Notes: generated from the letters alone by a model not told the origin. 64,000 nt of DNA from Coprococcus aceti (GCF_025567285.1 NZ_JAOQJT010000003.1:248001-312000); one strand, 5' to 3'; shown: positions 7,171-15,746, counted from the stretch's first letter. Numbers and translations: made by a program.

Positions 7171-8835
7171 GTGGATAGGACTGCTGTATTTAATATAGCA
7201 TTTGAAATGTGGGGAATATTAATCTGTCTGTTTGCATTTGTGGTTATATTCCTTCAGAAGAATAATAATAGAGATAAAAAGAATGTGAGTCTATGTATGG
7301 AGGCTGCATGTATCATCCTGCTGGCTGCAGATATGTTGTCATGGTATTATCAGGGAAAAACAGGACAGACAGCCTATTACATGCTGAAGATAAGCAATTT
7401 TGCCGTGTTCTTTATCAACTATTTATATATGACTCTGTTTACGTTTTATCTTCTTGTCATTCTCAACAGAGGAGAGACGAAGATGCCAGCGAAAGCAAGG
7501 GGCGTGGTAGTTCTGAGTGCTGCTGGGATAGTCCTGCTCATTATATCCCAGTTCAGTGACAAGCTGTTCTATTATATAGATGATAACAACTTTTATCACA
7601 GGAGCAGCTGTTATCTGTTGTCTCAGCTTATTGCTGCAGCAGGACTTGTTCTAAGCTTTTCGATACTTTTGCAGTATAAAAAACGACTGGAAAAAAGAGT
7701 TTTCTGGTCAAGTGTTTTGTATTTTATCCTGCCATGTATATCCACAGTTGTTGTCATATTCTATTATGGGATTTCATTTCAGACGATATCTGTGGTGGCT
7801 TCTACACAGATCATGTTTGCAGTTGATATGGTCGAGATGGACAGATCACTTGCGAGATCCAGACAGGAGGTTGAGCGCACAAAGTACGAGGCTGAGCATG
7901 ATCTTCTGACCGGCATGTACAACAAGACGGCTGGAATGCAGAGAATAAGAGAGTATATAGATAACATGACTGACGAGGACAGTGCTTCCCTTGTATTTGT
8001 GGATATAGATGATTTCAAGAGTGTAAATGATACATATGGTCACGCAGTTGGTGATTACTGGATTGAGAAGGTGGCAAAGTTTCTCCGGAGTGACTGCTAT
8101 GAAGAGGACGTTGCCTGCAGGTATGGTGGAGACGAGTATGTTGTGCTTCATAAGGGCTTATCGGATATATCTGTTCTGGAGTCAAAGGTGATAAGATTTG
8201 CCAGAAAACTTCAGCGCAAGACAATGGAGAGAGGGCAGAATGTCCATTGCAGTGCTGGTATATGTCAGATCAATGGTTCAGGATTCAGCACAGAAGAGTG
8301 TATGAATGTCGCGGACACTGCGCTGTATGAAGCAAAAAAGAAGGGCAAGAATGTCAGCGTGATCCACAGCATCAACAGGGATGGTACGGACAGAGTGACC
8401 GTACTTGACAAGATAGAGTCTGATATAAAAAAGGCTCAATCCAGGGTAGAGGCAAGGATCGCATATATGTATACTGATATTATATATGTTAATTATGAGA
8501 ACGATAAATACCGTGTTATAAAAGGCGATTCTGAGCTGAACAATGCTGTATCTTGTGCGAATAACTACGATGAAGTAATTGGATTGATAAGTAACCGGTT
8601 TGACTCGGATCGGTCAAGAAAAATAGTCAGAGATTTTCTCAGCCGTGAGCGCATGGAGAGTTACACAGGCGGCAATACGGAATATCAGACAGAAAATTTC
8701 CTCAGAGGGGTTTTGTCAGTCAGCTGTGCAAACAACCATGGGGGTGCAAGCCTTATACATGCTATCCCAGTGGAAGAGGATGGTGACAGAGGCTACTTTG
8801 TGGTCGTACAGGATCTTGACATATATGCTGGTTGA
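7171..8835 (+). CDS. Membrane-anchored GGDEF diguanylate cyclase
   Basis: A 554-residue protein: about six transmembrane helices (10-200), a short coiled linker, a GGDEF domain (about 240-385) with the active-site loop RYGGDEYVV, and a C-terminal region of about 165 residues that I cannot assign. The GGDEY signature is compatible with cyclic di-GMP synthesis. The autoinhibitory I-site is absent: the position five residues before GGDEY reads YEED, not RxxD. The membrane part probably senses an extracellular or membrane signal. The GTG start follows AAGGGGG. It has its own promoter and a strong terminator immediately downstream, so it is monocistronic. Confidence 0.85.
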   Translation: MDRTAVFNIAFEMWGILICLFAFVVIFLQKNNNRDKKNVSLCMEAACIILLAADMLSWYYQGKTGQTAYYMLKISNFAVFFINYLYMTLFTFYLLVILNRGETKMPAKARGVVVLSAAGIVLLIISQFSDKLFYYIDDNNFYHRSSCYLLSQLIAAAGLVLSFSILLQYKKRLEKRVFWSSVLYFILPCISTVVVIFYYGISFQTISVVASTQIMFAVDMVEMDRSLARSRQEVERTKYEAEHDLLTGMYNKTAGMQRIREYIDNMTDEDSASLVFVDIDDFKSVNDTYGHAVGDYWIEKVAKFLRSDCYEEDVACRYGGDEYVVLHKGLSDISVLESKVIRFARKLQRKTMERGQNVHCSAGICQINGSGFSTEECMNVADTALYEAKKKGKNVSVIHSINRDGTDRVTVLDKIESDIKKAQSRVEARIAYMYTDIIYVNYENDKYRVIKGDSELNNAVSCANNYDEVIGLISNRFDSDRSRKIVRDFLSRERMESYTGGNTEYQTENFLRGVLSVSCANNHGGASLIHAIPVEEDGDRGYFVVVQDLDIYAG

Positions 8836-8906
8836 AGTATAAAATCATACATAATAATTTTAACGAAAACAAGTTGGTGGATTTTTCCGGATCAGGTCAT
8901 CTTTTC

Positions 8907-8932
8907 GCCCCACAACCGCAAGGTTGTGGGGC
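8907..8932 (+). terminator. Intrinsic terminator with GCAA tetraloop
   Basis: GCCCCACAACC (8907-8917), loop GCAA, GGTTGTGGGGC (8922-8932), then TTTATTTA. The 11-bp stem is perfect. It ends the GGDEF gene and argues that MATE translation starts downstream of it. Confidence 0.9.
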
Positions 8933-8963
8933 TTTATTTATGCCATCCGGGGACGGAGGTTTT

Positions 8964-10313
8964 ATGAACGAGAATTTTATGAAAGAAAAGCCGGTGTTCC
9001 CACTTTTGATGTCCATGGCACTGCCTATGGTTATATCGATGATGGTGAATGCTTTGTACAATATAGTTGACAGTTTTTTTGTGGCGAAGATAAGTGAGGA
9101 TGCGATGACAGCACTTTCGTATGTATTTCCACTGCAGAATTTTGTAAATGCTGTGGCAATCGGATTTGGTGTTGGAATAAACGCGGTGATAGCCATATAT
9201 CTTGGAGCCAAGGACAATGAGCGGGCAGATCGTGCAGCTAGTTGGGGGATGTTTCTTGCTGTTATACAGGGGGTAGTGATGACAGTCGTGTGTATTGCCA
9301 TCATTCCATCATTTCTCAGAGCCTTCAAGGCAAGTGGAGACGTCCTTGACCTTGGCTGTCGTTACGCAGACATAGTATTTGGATTTTCTATAATTATTTC
9401 GGTTGATCTTGCATTTGAGAAGGTGTTCCAGTCGGTTGGACGCATGATAGTTACAATGGTTGGACTGATGGGCGGCTGCATTTTGAATATAGTGCTTGAT
9501 CCGTTGCTGATATTCGGGGTGGGACCATTTCCTGAAATGGGTATAGAAGGCGCTGCACTGGCAACTGGCCTGGGACAGGTGTTTACACTGATCATTTATT
9601 TTATTGTGTACTTTGGAAGACCGATAAATGTGAAGTTCGGCATAAAGCATTTGCATGAGGGCGGTCTGATGGTGAAGAAGCTTTATGCCATAGGTATACC
9701 TGCCATACTCAATATGGCACTGCCGTCTCTGCTCACAAGCGCACTCAACGCCATACTCAGCATGTATTCGGCAACTTATGTCATGATCCTGGGCGTGTAC
9801 TACAAGCTTCAGACATTCCTGTATATGCCGGCAAATGGAATCATTCAGGGAATGCGTCCTATCATAGGCTATAACTATGGTGCCGGAGAGCATGCCAGGG
9901 TGAAGAAGATATTCACCATAACGCTTGCATTAAATGTTGGAATCATGCTGGCAGGAACAGTTGTGTGCCTGCTCATCCCGGAAAGGCTTATAGGTATGTT
10001 CACAGAGAATGTGTCTACAATAAATGCAGGTGGAACAGCACTGCGCATCATATGCGCCGGATTTGTAGTGTCGGCTGTGTCGGTAACTTCATCGGGGGCA
10101 CTTGAGGGATTGGGAAAGGGCACTCCGTCCCTGCTCATATCCTTGCTCAGATATGTGGTTGTCATAATCCCAGCTGCATGGATACTTTCAAGGCTTTGTG
10201 GTTTCGGACCTGCTGGTGTGTGGAATGCGTTCTGGGTAGCAGAGCTTATAACGGCGGCGTGTGCGGCGTTTATATATAGAGGGGCTGTCAGAGGACAGAG
10301 GGAAGTGGTTTAG
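8964..10313 (+). CDS. MATE family efflux transporter
   Basis: A 449-residue multidrug and toxin extrusion antiporter with twelve predicted helices in two homologous halves, expelling organic cations or metabolites by Na+ or H+ exchange. Recognisable segments are PLLMSMALPMVISMMVNALY, IVDSFFVAKISEDAMTALSYVFPLQ and NYGAGEHARVKK. The open frame extends 44 codons upstream, but that extension reads through the terminator at 8907-8932. ATG 8964 follows GGAGG with good spacing and gives the normal MATE N terminus. The gene is monocistronic, and its terminator is shared with the convergent toxin gene. Confidence 0.9.
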   Translation: MNENFMKEKPVFPLLMSMALPMVISMMVNALYNIVDSFFVAKISEDAMTALSYVFPLQNFVNAVAIGFGVGINAVIAIYLGAKDNERADRAASWGMFLAVIQGVVMTVVCIAIIPSFLRAFKASGDVLDLGCRYADIVFGFSIIISVDLAFEKVFQSVGRMIVTMVGLMGGCILNIVLDPLLIFGVGPFPEMGIEGAALATGLGQVFTLIIYFIVYFGRPINVKFGIKHLHEGGLMVKKLYAIGIPAILNMALPSLLTSALNAILSMYSATYVMILGVYYKLQTFLYMPANGIIQGMRPIIGYNYGAGEHARVKKIFTITLALNVGIMLAGTVVCLLIPERLIGMFTENVSTINAGGTALRIICAGFVVSAVSVTSSGALEGLGKGTPSLLISLLRYVVVIIPAAWILSRLCGFGPAGVWNAFWVAELITAACAAFIYRGAVRGQREVV

Positions 10314-10337
10314 ATAAATTGAAGATGTAATACAAAT

Positions 10338-10412
10338 AAAGTCACGACGTTGATGCTGAGTGGTATCTGTCCGGGAATCCGGGGATATCAGTGCAGATTA
10401 GGTCGTGACTTT
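10338..10412. terminator. Convergent terminator between MATE and toxin genes
   Basis: AAAGTCACGAC (10338-10348) pairs with GTCGTGACTTT (10402-10412), with further imperfect pairing inside. The last codons of the minus-strand toxin gene lie within the right arm. Confidence 0.7.
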
Positions 10413-10946
10413 GTTGTATTTATCACACACTATTTCTAATTCGTTAAAAGGTAAACAATACTTTCTTATTTTGAAAGGTTCATTGCTAATATACTGGTTA
10501 TATAATGTTATTGCTTTATTCGCTATTTCTCTAGAGTGATCCTCTTCGTTTACATAATCAGATATAAATTTTAAGTCTCGTTTTCTATTTTTCTCCAAAC
10601 GAGAGTCATTTTTTCTTATAGAATAATCATCCATTGGTAAAAGTTGTTTTTCTGTAACAGGAATCATATCAATAAAATTTATTCCGCTTACAAAACGTCC
10701 GGTTTCGGTAATGACTTTTGTATAACCAGCGTTGTTATGTAGTGTTTTCCTTTTCTGAGGCTTGCCGTCATGTCTTGTTATCGGAATGGCATACATTCTA
10801 CTATTAACCATAACAATGATGCCAATAAAGTGCCTGTTATCTTTGCCTAATTGAGGGCTTACAGATGGTACATGATCACAAACTTTATGTAGTTCTCGTA
10901 TGTATTTCATATCTATTCGATATAGATGTAAACGATTTTTTGTCAT
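10398..10946 (-). CDS. Type III toxin, ToxN/AbiQ family endoribonuclease
   Basis: A 182-residue protein with ToxN/AbiQ features: N-terminal LYRIDMKYIRELHKVCDHVP, then a barrel-like core with HFIGIIVMVNSRMYAIPI, and the late GINFIDMIPV motif. This family cleaves mRNA and also processes its own repeat RNA antitoxin, which binds and inhibits it. Such systems abort phage infection or stabilise elements. The context is diagnostic: on the same strand, immediately upstream, are a strong promoter, a short repeat-bearing RNA and an intrinsic terminator, the canonical type III order. AGAGG precedes the ATG. Expression probably depends on leak through the terminator. The layout is closest to the cptIN group known from Coprococcus and Eubacterium. 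Confidence 0.85.
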   Translation of the reverse strand: MTKNRLHLYRIDMKYIRELHKVCDHVPSVSPQLGKDNRHFIGIIVMVNSRMYAIPITRHDGKPQKRKTLHNNAGYTKVITETGRFVSGINFIDMIPVTEKQLLPMDDYSIRKNDSRLEKNRKRDLKFISDYVNEEDHSREIANKAITLYNQYISNEPFKIRKYCLPFNELEIVCDKYNKVTT

Positions 10947-10995
10947 ATATTCCTCTTTAAATGAAAAATTTGGATGTAGGGGCTTACTAATAAAT

Positions 10996-11026
10996 AAAAA
11001 AGGCTATGCGCATAATGCACATAGCC
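10996..11026 (-). terminator. Terminator between antitoxin RNA and toxin
   Basis: On the minus strand GGCTATG (11026-11020) pairs with CATAGCC (11008-11002), followed by T6 at 11001-10996. Partial read-through sets the antitoxin-to-toxin ratio in type III loci. Confidence 0.85.
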
Positions 11027-11098
11027 AATAATTGTAGTTCCACCTCGGTAGAACTAACGCTTTTCGTATTCCACTTAACGGCAGGAGCCTCCGATTGA
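11002..11098 (-). ncRNA. Type III antitoxin RNA (ToxI/CptI-like)
   Basis: A predicted RNA of about 100 nt from the promoter at 11104-11131 to the terminator at 10996-11026. It contains two degenerate copies of a repeat 31-33 nt apart. On the minus strand one reads CTGCCGTTAAGTGGAATACG and the other CTACCGAGGTGGAACTAC, sharing CTRCCG and RGTGGAA. Such repeats fold into pseudoknots that the toxin cuts out and binds. Exact ends are inferred from promoter spacing. Confidence 0.75.
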
Positions 11099-11103
11099 CT
11101 ATG

Positions 11104-11131
11104 ATTATAACATATACAAAAGAAATGTCAA
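11104..11131 (-). promoter_or_regulatory. Strong promoter of the antitoxin RNA
   Basis: On the minus strand TTGACA (11131-11126), 16-bp spacer, TATAAT (11109-11104): both consensus hexamers, as expected for an RNA antitoxin that must exceed its toxin. Confidence 0.85.
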
Positions 11132-11278
11132 TTTCCCTATTAGGATTACAGTTTTATAAAAGATGTATGTCACTGAGAATACATGAGAGCGGCTTGGAAT
11201 TCAAGGGACTTGAAAGAGAGTTAATGAAAGCTTTAGAAAAGTATACAAAACGGAGAATTTGAGCTACAAATTGAGCTA
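11132..11278. other. Short spacer with a possible gene remnant
   Basis: This stretch between the toxin-antitoxin locus and the azlC promoter contains one 31-codon frame (11167-11262, plus strand) ending KALEKYTKRRI. No ribosome binding site or family is evident. It may be the tail of a decayed gene left by insertion of the toxin-antitoxin cassette. Confidence 0.25.
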
Positions 11279-11345
11279 TTGTCCATCAAACATTTAGTAT
11301 GTTAGAATAGTTGTGGTTATCCTATAAAAACACTAGGATAACCAC
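11279..11345 (+). promoter_or_regulatory. azlC promoter with 5' leader hairpin
   Basis: TTGTCC (11279-11284), 18 bp, TAGAAT (11303-11308). The predicted transcript opens almost at once into a perfect 12-bp stem (11313-11324 with 11334-11345) around a 9-base loop, followed by GATTGTTTTG. This could be an mRNA 5' stabiliser or a weak attenuator. Confidence 0.55.
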
Positions 11346-11369
11346 GATTGTTTTGTTGGAGGAAAAATC

Positions 11370-12041
11370 GTGGGAAATATATTCAGAAAGGCATTCATCA
11401 AATCAATCCCAATCATGTGCAGTTATTTGTTCGTCAGCATGGCATACGGAATTATGATGGAGAATGCCGGATTCAAATGGTATTATTCACTGCTGGTCAG
11501 CCTGACGGTGTACACGGGGGCGTACCAGTTTGTGCTTGTGACGCTGCTTTCAAGCGGAGCATCCATACTCACCATGGCACTCACTGCATTTCTGATGAAC
11601 AGCAGGCAGAGTTTCTATGCACTGACATTTGTGGATGAATTCAACCGCATGGGAAAGCGGAAATTATATATGATACATACAATGACGGATGAGACTTATG
11701 CCGTGAACTGCACCTTGCCGGACACCGGTAAGGAGAAACAGAGCATCATGTTCTGGGTGGCTTTTTTGTCGAGGTGTTACTGGATGATCGGTGCGGTTGC
11801 TGGGGAAATCCTGGGGCAGATCATTCCATTTGATATGACGGGGATTGATTTCTGTATGACGGCGCTGTTTGTCATCATATTTATCGATCAGTGGGAGAAG
11901 GCGGAAAGTCATATCCCGGCGATTGCGGGAATTGTGATAGCGGTTGTATGTCTGCTAGTTGTTGGACCGCAGTATTTCCTTCTGCCGTCACTCATCATAG
12001 CGTCAGCGGTGCTTGTGGTGTGGAATATGAGGAGAAAGTAG
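11370..12041 (+). CDS. azlC: AzlC family branched-chain amino acid exporter, large subunit
   Basis: A 223-residue membrane protein of the AzlC family, which with AzlD exports branched-chain amino acids or analogues. The N terminus KAFIKSIPIMCSYLFVSMAYG matches the family opening, and MNSRQSFYAL and GEILGQIIPFDMTGIDFCMTAL follow at the usual places. The start is GTG 11370 after GGAGGA. azlD begins 9 bp after the stop, as in nearly all azlCD pairs. The promoter and leader hairpin are immediately upstream. No azlB-type Lrp regulator is in view. Confidence 0.85.
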   Translation: MGNIFRKAFIKSIPIMCSYLFVSMAYGIMMENAGFKWYYSLLVSLTVYTGAYQFVLVTLLSSGASILTMALTAFLMNSRQSFYALTFVDEFNRMGKRKLYMIHTMTDETYAVNCTLPDTGKEKQSIMFWVAFLSRCYWMIGAVAGEILGQIIPFDMTGIDFCMTALFVIIFIDQWEKAESHIPAIAGIVIAVVCLLVVGPQYFLLPSLIIASAVLVVWNMRRK

Positions 12042-12050
12042 GAAAATATC

Positions 12051-12374
12051 ATGAATACGAAATATATATTGATAGGAATTGCGGTGTCGGCAGTTGTGAC
12101 ATTTGCACTGAGGGCACTTCCATTTGTCATATTTAATGGAAAAAGACAGATGCCGGAGATGCTGGTGAAACTTGGAAGGGTGCTTCCGGCGACCATCATG
12201 GCGGTGCTCATAGTGTACTGCCTGAAGGGGGCTGTGTCGGCTCCAGTGGCAACTGGAATACCGAGTCTTGTCGGCGTGCTGGTGACAGGCGGAACGTACA
12301 AATGGAAGCACAATACGCTGTTAAGTATTCTGCTGGGGACTGCGAGTTATATGATTATGCTGCGCATAATGTAG
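12051..12374 (+). CDS. azlD: AzlD family branched-chain amino acid exporter, small subunit
   Basis: A 107-residue protein with three to four membrane helices (IAVSAVVTFALRALPFVIF near the start), the small partner of AzlC. It follows azlC by 9 bp with GGAAAATATC upstream of the ATG, so translation is probably coupled. Family length is about 100-110 residues, matching here. The predicted AzlCD complex exports branched-chain amino acids. The 221-bp gap to cysE follows. Confidence 0.85.
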   Translation: MNTKYILIGIAVSAVVTFALRALPFVIFNGKRQMPEMLVKLGRVLPATIMAVLIVYCLKGAVSAPVATGIPSLVGVLVTGGTYKWKHNTLLSILLGTASYMIMLRIM

Positions 12375-12453
12375 ATAATCATTTTTGGTTGATTGTTTTT
12401 AGCAGTAATCTCTGCAATCGGATTGCGGATAATTTGTACGCAGAATCCCACTA

Positions 12454-12595
12454 TTGAATGAACGTGCATAATTTGTTAGAATAGCTGTGTGTTTATCGAC
12501 TTAAGCACATATTATAATATGAAGATATCATCGCGGCAGATTTTGTCTGGGCAGGTGATATTGGGATATATTATTAGAAAGGATCTGAATAAGTA
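12454..12595 (+). promoter_or_regulatory. cysE promoter and leader
   Basis: TTGAAT (12454-12459), 17 bp, TAGAAT (12477-12482). The ~105-nt leader contains a hairpin with arms GATATCATC and GGTGATATT (two wobbles) and an inner CAGA/TCTG stem. No T-box or SAM riboswitch signature is seen. Confidence 0.55.
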
Positions 12596-13495
12596 ATGGA
12601 TAGATCAGATAAACAGAGAATTGAGGGAATCGTGCAGAGGATATTGGATGATTTCGGCGATGACAGAGCCATCAACAAGACGGATCTGTGCAACGAGCCG
12701 GATAAGACAGCCATTATCGATGTGATCGACAAACTCATGAAGATTCTGTATCCGGGTTATTACAGCGACAAGCTGTATAAGATATACAGCTTGAAGAATA
12801 ACATGTCTGTTATCATAGAGGATGTAATATTCCATCTGAAGAAACAGATCATGATAGTTCTCAGGTATTGCAAAAAGTTTCCTGAGCTCACAGATGCTGA
12901 GCTTGAGGATAAGGCGATGGATATAACATATGAATTCATGGATAAGATACCTCAGATAAGAGACTATCTTGAGACTGATATCCAGGCGGCATTTGACGGA
13001 GATCCTGCTGCGGGCAGCAAGGATGAGGTCATACTTTCATACCCTGGACTGTATGCCATATCTGTATACCGTATGGCACATGAGCTTTGTCTGCTGGATG
13101 TGCCGATGATACCAAGGATCATGACTGAGCACGCCCACAGCGTGACCGGAATAGATATTCATCCGGGCGCCACCATAGGAAAGTATTTCTTTATTGATCA
13201 TGGTACGGGAATCGTTATCGGCGAGACGACTATTATCGGCGAGCATGTGAAGATATATCAGGGCGTGACACTTGGAGGACTCTCTACACAGGGAGGTCAG
13301 AAGCTCAAGGGAGCCAAGAGACATCCAACCATCGGTGACAATGTAACCATCTATTCAGGCGCGTCCATCCTTGGAGGCGAGACTATCATCGAGGACAACG
13401 TTGTTGTGGGTGGTAATACATTTATCACCAACTCAGTAGAGAAGGATACAAGGGTTACTGCCAAGAAGCAGGAGCTTCAGTATAAAAATAATTAG
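12596..13495 (+). CDS. cysE: Serine O-acetyltransferase
   Basis: A 299-residue CysE/EpsC-type enzyme that makes O-acetylserine from serine and acetyl-CoA, committing serine to cysteine synthesis. An N-terminal helical domain of about 180 residues precedes a left-handed beta helix of hexapeptide repeats (IHPGATIGKYFFIDHGTGIV onward), with the catalytic DHGTG histidine and the VTLGG turn. The start ATG follows AAAGGATC at suitable spacing. The gene has its own promoter; pfk starts 11 bp after its stop, so the two may be cotranscribed. No cysK is adjacent. Confidence 0.9.
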   Translation: MDRSDKQRIEGIVQRILDDFGDDRAINKTDLCNEPDKTAIIDVIDKLMKILYPGYYSDKLYKIYSLKNNMSVIIEDVIFHLKKQIMIVLRYCKKFPELTDAELEDKAMDITYEFMDKIPQIRDYLETDIQAAFDGDPAAGSKDEVILSYPGLYAISVYRMAHELCLLDVPMIPRIMTEHAHSVTGIDIHPGATIGKYFFIDHGTGIVIGETTIIGEHVKIYQGVTLGGLSTQGGQKLKGAKRHPTIGDNVTIYSGASILGGETIIEDNVVVGGNTFITNSVEKDTRVTAKKQELQYKNN

Positions 13496-13506
13496 AGGAC
13501 ATACAA

Positions 13507-14481
13507 ATGAGTGACATACGAAAGATAGCGGTTCTGACTAGCGGAGGAGATGCTCCGGGCATGAATTCAGCTGTGAGGGCTGTGGTTGTATCAGCCATCA
13601 ACAGTGGAATAGAGATAGTCGGTGTGATGCGTGGTTACGAGGGACTTATTGACTGGGAGACACAGCCGCTTGGCCTGGCGGACGTCAGGAACATAAACAA
13701 TCAGGGTGGAACGATACTTTTCACCAGCAGAAGTGAGCGATTCCTACAGAAAAAATACCGCGAGCAGGCGGCAAAGAATCTGCGAGATCACGATGTAGAT
13801 GCGCTTGTTGCCATCGGTGGGGATGGAACACTCCGTGGAGCCATAGCATTTCAGAATGAGGGTATCAATACCATCTGCATCCCTGGAACAATAGACAGAG
13901 ATGTTGCATGTTCTGAGTATACGCTGGGATTTGACACAGCGGCGAATACAGCCATGGAGGCCATTGACAGGATAAGAGATTCATCGGTTTCCCACGGACG
14001 ATGCAGCGTCGTGGAGGTCATGGGACGAAAGAGAGGCTATATAGCGCTCTGGGCAGGCATGGCGACATCAGCTGATGCCATCATAATTCCTGAAAAATGG
14101 GATGGTGACTATGACAGTATCATAGATACGATAAAGGCAAAGCATGCTGACGGAAGAAACAGCTATCTGGTGGTTGTGGCCGAGGGTGTTACAGATGCTC
14201 CAGAGCTTGCACAGATGATTCTTGATAAGACTGGTATAGAGTCGAGGGTATCGGTGCTTGGCTATATACAGAGAGGCGGACAGCCAACGGCAAAGGACAG
14301 GATGTATGGCTCACTCATGGGTGCGTATGCCGTTGATGTACTCAAGAAGGACAAGGCAAATCGTATGATAGCTATCAAGAACGATATACTTATAGACTAT
14401 GATATAAAAGAGGCAATTGATATACAGAACAATCAGATCGATTCCTTCCAGTATGAGCTGAGTAAGCTGCTGGCCGAGTAA
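13507..14481 (+). CDS. pfkA: ATP-type 6-phosphofructokinase, variant active site
   Basis: A 324-residue phosphofructokinase (fructose 6-phosphate to fructose 1,6-bisphosphate). GGDAPGMN is at 13-20. The phosphoryl-donor loop GGDGT (104-108) and PGTID (126-130) have the glycines that favour ATP over pyrophosphate. The catalytic base aspartates are kept but the canonical TIDND reads TIDRD (128-132), and the next stretch is ACSEY instead of the usual GTDYT. MGRKRGYIALWAG and GYIQRGGQPTAKDR match the substrate and allosteric regions. An Asn-to-Arg change next to the catalytic base is unusual and may alter activity or regulation. Read as a real but divergent paralogue. Confidence 0.85.
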   Translation: MSDIRKIAVLTSGGDAPGMNSAVRAVVVSAINSGIEIVGVMRGYEGLIDWETQPLGLADVRNINNQGGTILFTSRSERFLQKKYREQAAKNLRDHDVDALVAIGGDGTLRGAIAFQNEGINTICIPGTIDRDVACSEYTLGFDTAANTAMEAIDRIRDSSVSHGRCSVVEVMGRKRGYIALWAGMATSADAIIIPEKWDGDYDSIIDTIKAKHADGRNSYLVVVAEGVTDAPELAQMILDKTGIESRVSVLGYIQRGGQPTAKDRMYGSLMGAYAVDVLKKDKANRMIAIKNDILIDYDIKEAIDIQNNQIDSFQYELSKLLAE

Positions 14482-14576
14482 TCGGTGAGGCTGGCAGTGG
14501 GTAAAAAATAAGCTGACTGATTATAAAAAGATATATAAATGACAGGTATAAAAGATACAATATAAAGGAGAAGGTT

Positions 14577-15638
14577 ATGAAACAGGTAATATTAACAGGC
14601 GACCGTCCTACGGGCCGTCTTCATGTGGGACATTATGTAGGATCACTTAAGAGAAGAGTCGATCTTCAGAATTCAGGAAAGTATGATGAGATTTACATCA
14701 TGGTGGCTGATGCGCAGGCGCTTACAGACAACGCAGAGCATCCTGAGAAGGTCAGACAGAACATTATGCAGGTTGCTTTGGATTATCTTGCCTGTGGCAT
14801 AGATCCTGAGAAGTCTACTATATTCATCCAGTCAATGGTACCAGAGCTCACAGAGCTCACATTCTACTATATGAACCTTGTAACAGTGGCAAGAGTCCAG
14901 AGAAATCCTACCGTTAAGGCAGAGATCAAGATGAGAAACTTCGAGGCAAGTATCCCTGTTGGATTCTTCTGTTATCCTATCAGCCAGGCTGCAGATATCA
15001 CAGCATTCAAGGCCACAGAGGTTCCTGTTGGAGAGGATCAGATGCCTATGATCGAGCAGTGTAAGGAGATCGTTCACAAGTTCAATTCGGTATACGGTGA
15101 GACACTTGTTGATCCAAAGATCGTTCTTCCTGACAATGAGGCATGTCTCAGACTTCCAGGTACAGATGGTAAGGCCAAGATGAGTAAGTCACTTGGAAAC
15201 TGTATCTACCTGTCAGAGGATCCTGCAGATATCAAGAAGAAGGTTATGTCCATGTACACAGATCCAAACCACATCCGTGTAGAGGATCCTGGTCAGATCG
15301 AGGGCAATTCAGTATTTACATATCTTGATGCATTCAGCAAGCCAGAGTACTTTGAGGAGTTCCTTCCAGACTACAGTGGTATGGATGAGCTCAAGGAGCA
15401 CTACACCAGAGGTGGCCTCGGTGATGTAAAGGTCAAGAAGTTCCTGAACAATGTTCTTCAGGCTGAGCTTGCGCCTATCAGAGAGCGCCGTCAGATGTGG
15501 GAGAAGAGACCACAGGATGTATACGACATCTTAAAGAGTGGCAGTGAGGTTGCCAGAGCAAAGGCAGCAGAGACGCTTGCAGATGTGCGCCGTGCTATGA
15601 AGATTGACTATTTTGAGAACGACAATCTTTTCAAGTAA
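14577..15638 (+). CDS. trpS: Tryptophanyl-tRNA synthetase
   Basis: A 353-residue class I synthetase that charges tRNA-Trp. The HIGH-type motif is HVGH (16-19) within GRLHVGHYVG, and the KMSKS loop (about 200-205) is intact in KAKMSKSLGN. Length matches the longer TrpRS of Firmicutes. AAAGGAG precedes the ATG. The 95-bp upstream gap is too short for a T-box leader and none is seen. A good terminator follows. Confidence 0.95.
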   Translation: MKQVILTGDRPTGRLHVGHYVGSLKRRVDLQNSGKYDEIYIMVADAQALTDNAEHPEKVRQNIMQVALDYLACGIDPEKSTIFIQSMVPELTELTFYYMNLVTVARVQRNPTVKAEIKMRNFEASIPVGFFCYPISQAADITAFKATEVPVGEDQMPMIEQCKEIVHKFNSVYGETLVDPKIVLPDNEACLRLPGTDGKAKMSKSLGNCIYLSEDPADIKKKVMSMYTDPNHIRVEDPGQIEGNSVFTYLDAFSKPEYFEEFLPDYSGMDELKEHYTRGGLGDVKVKKFLNNVLQAELAPIRERRQMWEKRPQDVYDILKSGSEVARAKAAETLADVRRAMKIDYFENDNLFK

Positions 15639-15673
15639 GAAATATTATAACTTTTAGCATGATTACATGTGTA

Positions 15674-15746
15674 AAAAGGATAAAATTCTCGCCAAATGTC
15701 CTGAAAAGTGATATTTGGGACAAAGCAAGGGAATTTTATCCTTTTT
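15674..15746 (+). terminator. Intrinsic terminator after trpS
   Basis: AAAAGGATAAAATTC (15674-15688) pairs with GAATTTTATCCTTTT (15731-15745), with an inner CCAAAT/ATTTGG stem; T6 follows. Confidence 0.85.

Noticed and set aside
8832..8963. N-terminal extension of the MATE gene
   Set aside because: It reads through a perfect terminator with GCAA loop; ATG 8964 with GGAGG gives the normal protein start.
12375..12453. Terminator after azlD
   Set aside because: Only a 5-bp AATCA/TGATT stem before a T-rich stretch, too weak to call.
14482..14576. T-box leader before trpS
   Set aside because: Only 95 bp, with no AGGGTGGNACCGCG-type T-box sequence or antiterminator.
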